Shown: in pieces, positions 1-4,453 of the stretch
How positions within the stretch are numbered: position 1 is the stretch's first letter
Layout: each line of letters begins with the position of its first letter
NCBI GenBank assembly: GCA_030610025.1
Contig: JAUWSP010000098.1
Coordinates: 1 to 8,388 of the forward strand
Direction: 5' to 3'
Length of the DNA stretch: 8,388 nucleotides
Source of the DNA: Acidobacteriota bacterium
GTDB lineage: Bacteria; Acidobacteriota; Thermoanaerobaculia; Multivoradales; JAHEKO01
Position numbers and translations under genes: made by a program
Notes under the pieces: model-generated
What the model saw: only the letters and a program-made list of their open reading frames with translations
What the model was told of the DNA's origin: nothing
Databases searched by the model: none

Positions 1-772
1 CCTCTCGGAAGAGCTCGGTGTTGGGCCTGTGACCGATGGCGATGAAGACCCCATCACAGGGATAGTCGGACTCCTCGCCGGTTTGAGTGTCTCTGACCCT
101 CACACCGTGGACCTTGTCCTCTCGGCTGCCCAGGATCTCGATCACCTGTTGGTTCCAGAGCCAGTGGATCTTGTCATTGGCCCGGGCTCGAGCCTGCATG
201 ATCTGAGAAGCTCGTAGCTCGTCGCGGCGGTGAATCACCGTGACTTTGCTGGCGAATTTAGTCAGGAATACAGCCTCTTCCATAGCGCTGTCACCACCCC
301 CTACAACGACGATCTCCTGGTCTTTGAAGAAGAAGCCGTCGCAGGTGGCACAGGCGGAGACTCCATACCCCATGAGGTTCATTTCCGAGTCCAGTCCGAT
401 CTGCATGGCACTGGCGCCGGTGGCGATGATCAGGGTATCTGCCAGATAGAGCTCCTCGTCGGTTCGAACTTCGAAGGGACGCGTCTGCAGGTCGACGGAG
501 GTGACGGCCTCGAACTTGACACTGGCGCCAAAGCGTTTGGCCTGTGTCCGCATCCTGTCCATGAGCTCCGGGCCGAGGATTCCGTCGGGAAAGCCCGGGA
601 AATTCTCAACGTCGGTGGTGATGGTCAGTTGCCCACCCGGTTGGTTGCCTTCGAGGACCAGCGGTTGCAAGCTGGCACGGGCCGCGTAGAGAGCGGCTGT
701 GAGGCCAGCGGGGCCCGAGCCCATCACGAGTACCTTGAAGTGGTTGTCGCTTGGGGTGTCGCTGGTCGACAT
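1..772 (-). CDS. trxB: Thioredoxin reductase, N-terminal 257 codons (3' end beyond the left edge)
   Basis: FAD- and NADPH-dependent flavoenzyme that reduces oxidised thioredoxin in the cytoplasm. Reading from the ATG at 772, the FAD-binding motif GSGPAG is at residues 18-23, a second FAD-site region GGQL at 47-50, the redox-active disulfide motif CATC followed by DG at 141-146, and the NADPH-binding GGGDSA at 158-163 with HRRDELRAS at 181-189. These are in the order and spacing of bacterial low-molecular-weight TrxB. The family is usually 310-330 residues, so about 55-70 C-terminal residues, including the last FAD motif, lie outside the window. The ATG is chosen because it precedes the Rossmann strand by a normal distance and has an AGGAG-type Shine-Dalgarno about 12 nt upstream. 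It is divergent from the ferritin gene. The identification is very secure. Confidence 0.97.
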   Translation of the reverse strand, partial: MSTSDTPSDNHFKVLVMGSGPAGLTAALYAARASLQPLVLEGNQPGGQLTITTDVENFPGFPDGILGPELMDRMRTQAKRFGASVKFEAVTSVDLQTRPFEVRTDEELYLADTLIIATGASAMQIGLDSEMNLMGYGVSACATCDGFFFKDQEIVVVGGGDSAMEEAVFLTKFASKVTVIHRRDELRASQIMQARARANDKIHWLWNQQVIEILGSREDKVHGVRVRDTQTGEESDYPCDGVFIAIGHRPNTELFRE

Positions 773-814
773 GGTTTCTCGGGTCTCCTCTGTACTCGCT
801 GGGTGTCGATTCGA

Positions 815-836
815 CGACCGGAGGAAGCACCGGTCG
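815..836 (-). other. Hairpin in the trxB leader
   Basis: A perfect 7-bp inverted repeat, CGACCGG at 815-821 and CCGGTCG at 830-836, encloses an 8-nt loop. If transcription of trxB starts near 844, as the -10-like site at 851-856 suggests, this stem would form at the start of the 5' UTR, about 43 nt before the ATG. It has no U-tract, so it is not an intrinsic terminator. It could stabilise the mRNA, bind a regulator as DNA, or be chance in GC-rich sequence. Confidence 0.35.
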
Positions 837-850
837 GTTAGGGAAGAGTC

Positions 851-859
851 AGTATAACA
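851..859. promoter_or_regulatory. Overlapping divergent -10-like elements for trxB and ferritin
   Basis: On the minus strand, 856-851 reads TATACT with TG one base upstream (859-858), an extended -10 pointing at trxB. On the plus strand, 853-858 reads TATAAC, a fair -10 pointing at the ferritin gene. No good -35 hexamer is seen for either. This is among the few AT-rich stretches in the 204-nt intergenic region. A trxB transcript would start near 844 and a ferritin transcript near 865, giving leaders of about 72 and 112 nt. The promoter role is inferred. Confidence 0.4.
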
Positions 860-930
860 ACCGTCGCGCCGCGGTGGAGAATGAGCTATGCTCGTCGCCG
901 CAATCGGGAAAATGATGATCAGCCAAGAGA

Positions 931-947
931 GTCGATCAGTGATCGAC
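931..947. promoter_or_regulatory. 17-nt perfect palindrome upstream of ferritin (operator candidate)
   Basis: GTCGATCA at 931-938 and TGATCGAC at 940-947 are exact inverted copies around one central G. The centre lies 38 nt before the ferritin ATG. The size and the single-base centre fit a dimeric helix-turn-helix binding site, or an 8-bp stem only if the RNA opens a loop. It does not match the Fur, IdeR or DtxR consensus as I know them. The site is seen directly; its function is unknown. Confidence 0.45.
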
Positions 948-951
948 AGGT

Positions 952-965
952 CCTTTGTACAAAGG
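952..965. promoter_or_regulatory. 14-nt perfect palindrome that includes the ferritin Shine-Dalgarno
   Basis: CCTTTGTACAAAGG is its own reverse complement. The right half (961-965) is part of the ferritin ribosome binding site AAAGGGAG at 961-968. As RNA it can fold into CCTTT pairing with AAAGG around a GTAC loop, which would hide the Shine-Dalgarno. As DNA it is a possible operator only 4 nt from the palindrome at 931-947. The regulatory role is inferred. Confidence 0.45.
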
Positions 966-976
966 GAGATGAACCG

Positions 977-1495
977 ATGTTAGCTAGCGAGAAACTGTTG
1001 TCCGCAATGAACGAACAAGTCGGAAACGAGTTCGGTGCGTCGCTCCAGTATGTTTCGATCGCCGCCTATTTCGACCGGGAGGCGCTGAGCGGTCTGGCTC
1101 GGTTCTTCTATCGGCAGGCCGACGAAGAGCGGGATCACGCGATGAAATTCGTGCGCTACGTTGTCGATGCGGACGGGGCGCTCCAGATCCCTGCCATTCC
1201 GGCTCCGAAAGGTGAGTTTGCCAGCGCGGAGGAGGCGGTAAGGTTGGCGCTCGAATGGGAGCAAGAGGTGACCCGGCAGGTCTACGGCCTGGTGGACATC
1301 GCCAAGGAGGACTCGAACTACATCGCGGTCCGTTTCCTCGACTGGTTCGTCAACGAACAGTTCGAGGAGGTCAACACCATGGCAACCCTCCTACAGGTGG
1401 TGAAACGCGCTGGTGAGGATGGGCTGTTGCACGTCGAGGAGTTCCTGGCGCGCGAGGGGGGAGTGATTCCGCCCCCGGAGGGAGCAACGGAGTAG
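977..1495 (+). CDS. Ferritin (non-heme, FtnA-like)
   Basis: A 172-residue iron-storage protein that should assemble into a hollow shell in the cytoplasm, oxidise Fe(II) at a ferroxidase centre and store the mineral. The four-helix core carries the expected ligands: E18, E51 with H54 (EERDH), E95 (in EWEQE), Q128 and E131 (in NEQFEEV). The residue at the bacterioferritin heme-methionine position is R52, so heme binding is unlikely. Length matches FtnA-type ferritins (about 165-175). The ATG at 977 is chosen because AAAGGGAG at 961-968 sits 8 nt before it and it starts at the normal ferritin N-terminus. An in-frame ATG at 881 would add 32 atypical charged residues. Two palindromes lie immediately upstream. 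It is divergent from trxB and convergent with the dehydrogenase-like gene, 25 nt away. Confidence 0.95.
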   Translation: MLASEKLLSAMNEQVGNEFGASLQYVSIAAYFDREALSGLARFFYRQADEERDHAMKFVRYVVDADGALQIPAIPAPKGEFASAEEAVRLALEWEQEVTRQVYGLVDIAKEDSNYIAVRFLDWFVNEQFEEVNTMATLLQVVKRAGEDGLLHVEEFLAREGGVIPPPEGATE

Positions 1496-1520
1496 CCTAT
1501 CGGTTCGAAGCAGGGACTCC

Positions 1521-2486
1521 TCAACTGGCCGGCATGACGAGGCTCTCGACGAGCTCCAATACGTTGGAGGCACCTCCGCGAGTGAGGTTGTCCATCACTG
1601 CCCAGAGCTGGTAGGAGCCAGGCCGATTCGGACTGGCTCGGAGGTCCGCCACCAGGATTTCCTCTCGAGCTGCCGCGTCGGTCGGGCTGGGAAGATCTCC
1701 GGCATCGGCCATTTCGATCCAGGGTTGTGCTTCCAGGCGGTCCCGGACCGTGTCCAATCCCGGGTCCTCTTCGAAGCTCACAAAGAGACTGCACGCCAAG
1801 CTGTGGAAGACTCCGGCTCGGACCACCTGCAAGGCCACGGCAGGCACGCCGCCCAAGATCTGCTCCAAGGGCTCGAGGTCGCTGGGGTCGGCGGAGGAGA
1901 CCGGCAACAGGTTGAAGGCGATCTGCTTGCCGAAGACCTCGGTCGGTTTCTCGTCTCGCATGGCGACGATGGACCGGGTCTGCTGGAACAACTCGTCCAG
2001 CCCAGCCTGGTCCAGGGTCGAGGCTGGCACGAGGACTTGAGCGACGGCGAGTGAGGCCCTCAGCTCCTTCAGGGGTTTGAGGAGAGTGGCCAGGAGAATG
2101 ACGACTGGCGACGGGCTGACGAGGACCGAGCCCGATAGCGCTGCAACAGAGTCCGATTCGAGACCGGCCACCGCCGGAATGCTATTGGGCCAGACGGTGG
2201 TCGGGTCGACAACCAACAAGATCGAATCTTCTGGCAATCCGGTCGGCTTCTGGCCCTGTTCCTTGCCTCCAGGAAGCAGCAGAGCCAAGCGAACGTCGTG
2301 CAGGGTCTCTTCGTCGCAAGCCTGGACCAGAGCCGCATTGCCTGCAAAGTCGGTCAGCGCGCCGACCTGTTCCGGATCGGTTGTCAGCAGCCGCACCTCG
2401 GACCAGAGTCCTTTTCTCTTGGCGAGCTCCTGCTTGATTTCGTCGCCGAGAAGCGAATGCGGGTTGAGGATGGCCAGCACAGTCAC
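1521..2486 (-). CDS. Aspartate-semialdehyde dehydrogenase homologue lacking catalytic residues (Usg-like pseudoenzyme)
   Basis: A 321-residue protein with the layout of aspartate-semialdehyde dehydrogenase (ASADH). Family landmarks are the LLKPL segment at 135-139, LDELFQQTR at 163-171, KQIAFNLLP at 187-195, the substrate-type arginine R223, and a C-terminal DNLTRGGASNVLEL at 299-312. The active features are missing. The GATGAVG-type nucleotide loop is replaced by NPHSLLG (8-14). The NPNCST catalytic segment reads SPSPVV (124-129), which puts Pro127 at the cysteine position. The catalytic GHS histidine aligns without gaps to Leu230, although His228 is nearby. The only cysteines are C57 and C232. 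ASADH activity in lysine, threonine and methionine synthesis is therefore improbable. Non-catalytic ASADH paralogues (Usg) are known; whether this is one of them is inference. The GTG start at 2486 has AAGGAG 8 nt upstream and overlaps the psd stop as GTGA, so translational coupling is likely. Confidence 0.85.
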   Translation of the reverse strand: MTVLAILNPHSLLGDEIKQELAKRKGLWSEVRLLTTDPEQVGALTDFAGNAALVQACDEETLHDVRLALLLPGGKEQGQKPTGLPEDSILLVVDPTTVWPNSIPAVAGLESDSVAALSGSVLVSPSPVVILLATLLKPLKELRASLAVAQVLVPASTLDQAGLDELFQQTRSIVAMRDEKPTEVFGKQIAFNLLPVSSADPSDLEPLEQILGGVPAVALQVVRAGVFHSLACSLFVSFEEDPGLDTVRDRLEAQPWIEMADAGDLPSPTDAAAREEILVADLRASPNRPGSYQLWAVMDNLTRGGASNVLELVESLVMPAS

Positions 2487-2500
2487 GGTCGGGTCTCCTT
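2483..2500 (-). promoter_or_regulatory. Coupled stop/start junction psd to dehydrogenase-like gene
   Basis: On the minus strand AAGGAG (2500-2495) is followed 8 nt later by GTGA, where GTG (2486-2484) starts the dehydrogenase-like gene and TGA (2485-2483) ends psd. The strong Shine-Dalgarno lies inside the last psd codons. It supports the GTG start over any later codon and indicates coupled translation. Confidence 0.75.
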
Positions 2501-3124
2501 CAGCCTGGCGACCTCGGTTTCACCCTCGCGCAGGCGGTCACCTTCTCGAACCAGAATTTCGTAGTGGTCGGGCAGCATCAGATCGACCCGAGACCCGAAT
2601 TTGATCAAGCCCATCAGGTCTCCTCGTTGAATCAGGTCGCCAGGTTGCAGTCGACAGACCACTCGTCGGGCGACCAGGCCGGCCACCTGTCGCACTCCGA
2701 TGAGGTCGCCGTTCTCGCGCCGCAGAACGGTCAAGTGGTTTTCGTTGACGCTGCCTGCTTCCGGCTTGAAGGCGGCGACCTTGCGTCCGGGCGTGAAGCG
2801 GCTCTCGACAACCTCGCCGCTGACGGGAGCCCGCTGCACGTGGACGTCGAAGACGGACAAGAATGTGACAATCCGTTGGAGATCTCCGTCGTGGCCCGAT
2901 AGAGCGGCACTTCGATCGAGTCGGAGAATGCGACCATTGCCCGGAGCCACGATGCTGTGCTCGCCGGCCTCGGTTCGCCTTCTGGGCACACGGAAGAACA
3001 GCAGCACCAGAATCGCGACTGCCCCGATGGCGAAGGCCCACTGTGTTTGACGGAAAGCAAGCAAGACCAGCGCCGCGATTCCGAGAGGAGCCACGAATGG
3101 GAGAGATTCCTTGGCGAATGTCAT
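2483..3124 (-). CDS. psd: Phosphatidylserine decarboxylase proenzyme, short form
   Basis: A pyruvoyl-dependent membrane-associated enzyme that converts phosphatidylserine to phosphatidylethanolamine. The 213-residue product has two hydrophobic segments near the N-terminus (about 8-24 and 28-45). After these come VAPGNGRI (59-66), FDVHVQRAPVSG (92-103, containing the conserved His95), NENH (127-130) and the self-cleavage site FGS at 176-178 within KFGSRVDLMLP. Ser178 would become the pyruvoyl group of the small alpha chain (about 36 residues). Length and motifs fit the short PSD class rather than the 300-residue E. coli type. The ATG at 3124 starts just before the membrane segments, with AAAGG 7 nt upstream. 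A longer in-frame reading from 3346 overlaps the DUF465 gene and has no family support. It is the second gene of a minus-strand operon, 67 nt after DUF465. No phosphatidylserine synthase gene (pssA), the common neighbour, is present in the window. Confidence 0.92.
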   Translation of the reverse strand: MTFAKESLPFVAPLGIAALVLLAFRQTQWAFAIGAVAILVLLFFRVPRRRTEAGEHSIVAPGNGRILRLDRSAALSGHDGDLQRIVTFLSVFDVHVQRAPVSGEVVESRFTPGRKVAAFKPEAGSVNENHLTVLRRENGDLIGVRQVAGLVARRVVCRLQPGDLIQRGDLMGLIKFGSRVDLMLPDHYEILVREGDRLREGETEVARLKETRP

Positions 3125-3191
3125 CAGGAGCCTTTGAATGGGTCGGAATGCGGGTGCGGTGATGTCTGCCGCAGGTGCCCGAGCAAGAGGG

Positions 3192-3431
3192 TCAGGAGGC
3201 CGGAGCTTCCTCGGTATTGTGTTGCCGCAGGATGGCAGCCATCTGGTCTTTGAGAAAGAGCTTCTGGCGCTTGATTTGCTTCTCCTCCAGTTCGTCCTTC
3301 TCGGAGAGCAGCGACTTCTGGTGCAGCTCGATGAGTTGATGCTCACAGTCCTGGTGTTTCTCGTGAAGGGAGCGGAATTCCTCGTTGTTGGTGAGCAATT
3401 CCTCCCTCAAGCTTTCATCTGTCTTAGCCAT
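3192..3431 (-). CDS. DUF465 (YdcH-like) small coiled-coil protein
   Basis: A 79-residue charged helical protein of unknown function. The family pattern is visible: an N-terminal helix with FRSLHEKHQDCEHQLIEL (residues 19-36), then a second helix EKDELEEKQIKRQKLFLKD (44-62) matching the typical 'LKKqKLxLKDeI' signature, followed by QMAAIL. DUF465 proteins are usually 60-80 residues, so it is complete. The ATG at 3431 is well set by AGGAGG at 3440-3445, 8 nt upstream, a near-perfect Shine-Dalgarno. It appears to be the first gene of the operon with psd and the dehydrogenase-like gene. Family membership is fairly sure; no role can be assigned from sequence. Confidence 0.85.
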   Translation of the reverse strand: MAKTDESLREELLTNNEEFRSLHEKHQDCEHQLIELHQKSLLSEKDELEEKQIKRQKLFLKDQMAAILRQHNTEEAPAS

Positions 3432-3748
3432 CCACAGTACCTCCTACCAGGATTGGGCCCATTTCTCGAGCTTCGAGGGAATGGGTGTTGGGTCGGTGTG
3501 GGAACACGGGGCTCTTGAAGTGTCGGGCTGGTCTCGAGTCGGTCGGGTGGACCTGTCCATGCAGCATCGACCTGCCAATAGGGCACGCAACAGAGATGGG
3601 ATGGGTCCAGCGACAGACGTACAACAGTGCCCAAGCAGAATAGCACTGGCGGACTGGACGATCAAGACGATCTACCGACTGAGGGGGGGTGGTGCTGACA
3701 GGATTCGCTGCCAGGGGGTCGAGGGCTCTGGGCGCCTATATTCTGGTG
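3432..3748. other. 317-nt non-coding stretch between tsaB and the DUF465 operon
   Basis: No credible gene is seen on either strand. Open frames here have biased composition and either run out of frame into the DUF465 start or into tsaB. No tRNA-like fold is apparent. It holds the promoter candidate at 3637-3665, a roughly 200-nt putative leader, a small 5-bp hairpin (CTCGA 3465-3469 with TCGAG 3473-3477) about 35 nt before the DUF465 start, and a G-run at 3682-3688. No T-tailed terminator for tsaB was found. Confidence 0.6.
3637..3665 (-). promoter_or_regulatory. Sigma-70-type promoter candidate for the DUF465-psd operon
   Basis: On the minus strand, TTGATC (3665-3660) and TATTCT (3642-3637) are separated by exactly 17 nt, and TG sits one base before the -10 (3645-3644), making it an extended -10. 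Both hexamers match 4 of 6 consensus positions. A transcript would begin near 3630 and carry a leader of about 200 nt to the DUF465 ATG. This is the best two-box promoter I see in the window. It is downstream of the tsaB stop, so it would uncouple the operon from tsaB. Confidence 0.5.
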
Positions 3749-4432
3749 TCATCCGGCGGGTGCGGCCGGTGGTGTCGCCGACAAAGCCTGCAGGTACAGA
3801 GGTCGGACCAGCCCCGAGGGGTCCCACTCCCGCTTACGCTCCTGGAGGATCGTTGCCGGGCCGGCAAGAGGAGGAGGCGCCAGGACCGGCGCTCTGAATG
3901 AAGACTTCTCGGAGGGCGAGAGAGCGCTCAAGCCAAAGCCGATCAGTAGATCGGCCCGTTCAGCGGCGAGCTCGCCAATCGAGACCGTCCGCGGTTCGTC
4001 GAGCGGTTCGGGAACGAGGTCGGCGCGAAAGGTCTGGACCAGCCAGCTCTGGCGAATCGACTCGACTGCAGCGATAACGACCAGGTCGCGCTCAGAACAG
4101 ACGGAAGCGATGGTTTCGAAGGTGGTCAGGGTGGTGGCTGGAATCCCCAGCGCCTGATGAAGGCCGAGACAGGTCGCGAGCCCTACCCTCAGACCGGTGA
4201 AACTACCCGGGCCTCTGAGGGCCACGATGCCGCCCAACTCGCCGACGCTGGATCCGACTTCGGTGAGCAACGCATCGATCATCTGAACGAGGCCCTGCGA
4301 GGATCGCCCGCCTGGACTTCGCCTTTCGGCCAGACGCGTTCCTTGCTTGGCAAGGGCGACGCTGACCACGGGCGACCCGGTATCCACAGCCAGGGTGATT
4401 GGTGAATCGATGTCGGCCTGGTTCCCGGTCAC
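3749..4432 (-). CDS. tsaB: tRNA threonylcarbamoyladenosine biosynthesis protein TsaB
   Basis: A 227-residue ASKHA-fold protein (YeaZ family). It pairs with TsaD, and with TsaE, to transfer the threonylcarbamoyl group to A37 of ANN-decoding tRNAs in the cytoplasm. It acts as the non-catalytic partner. The N-terminal strand LAVDTGSPVVSVAL (14-27) corresponds to the usual LAIDTS motif, and the family hallmark GPGSFTGLRVG is at 74-84. The C-terminal VRPLYLQ (209-215) matches the common P-x-YLR ending. The Ser/His-rich segment after the first strands reads GRSSQGL, without the frequent histidine. The start is GTG at 4432; no other start codon lies before the first conserved strand, and no clear Shine-Dalgarno precedes it. 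Only 21 nt separate it from the divergent mutS. tsaD and tsaE are not in the window. Confidence 0.93.
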   Translation of the reverse strand: MTGNQADIDSPITLAVDTGSPVVSVALAKQGTRLAERRSPGGRSSQGLVQMIDALLTEVGSSVGELGGIVALRGPGSFTGLRVGLATCLGLHQALGIPATTLTTFETIASVCSERDLVVIAAVESIRQSWLVQTFRADLVPEPLDEPRTVSIGELAAERADLLIGFGLSALSPSEKSSFRAPVLAPPPLAGPATILQERKREWDPSGLVRPLYLQALSATPPAAPAG

Positions 4433-4437
4433 GACTC

Positions 4438-4445
4438 GCTATACT
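4438..4445. promoter_or_regulatory. Symmetric -10-like element in the 21-nt tsaB/mutS gap
   Basis: The plus strand reads TATACT at 4440-4445, pointing at mutS. The minus strand reads TATAGC at 4443-4438, pointing at tsaB. Standard spacing puts transcription starts near 4452 (mutS ATG at 4454) and near 4431 (tsaB GTG at 4432). Neither gene has a clear Shine-Dalgarno, so leaderless or nearly leaderless mRNAs are suggested. No -35 hexamer is convincing. Alternatively, the true promoters lie farther away, inside the opposing coding regions. Confidence 0.4.
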
Positions 4446-4453
4446 GACGGATC

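Noticed and set aside
773..790. GGAGACCCGA shared by the upstream regions of trxB and the dehydrogenase-like gene (2487-2500)
   Set aside because: Both copies are Shine-Dalgarno sequences with a few matching flanking bases; a 10-nt match of this kind is likely chance.
230..841. Plus-strand open frame opposite trxB
   Set aside because: The minus strand encodes unmistakable thioredoxin reductase motifs; the plus frame is a shadow.
881..976. N-terminal extension of ferritin from the ATG at 881
   Set aside because: It would add 32 charged residues not typical of ferritins. The GGTGGAG before it is only 1 nt from the ATG, whereas the ATG at 977 has an ideal Shine-Dalgarno.
1456..1476. G-run/C-run hairpin at the end of ferritin as a terminator
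   Set aside because: The stem (GGGGGGA with TCCGCCCCC) is explained by the codons of GGVIPPPEG, has a bulge and is not followed by a T-tract on either strand.
2077..2604. Plus-strand open frame across the psd/dehydrogenase-like junction
   Set aside because: It is antisense to two supported genes with clear motifs, and its Ser/Arg/Pro-rich translation has no family resemblance.
3125..3346. Upstream extension of psd within the DUF465 gene
   Set aside because: The extra residues are Ser/Arg-rich and overlap DUF465 in another frame; family homologues begin near the membrane segment at 3124.
3407..3646. Small minus-strand open frames in the DUF465 leader
   Set aside because: They start with a GTG inside the predicted -10 element or with other non-ATG codons, lack Shine-Dalgarno sequences and run out of frame across the well-supported DUF465 start.
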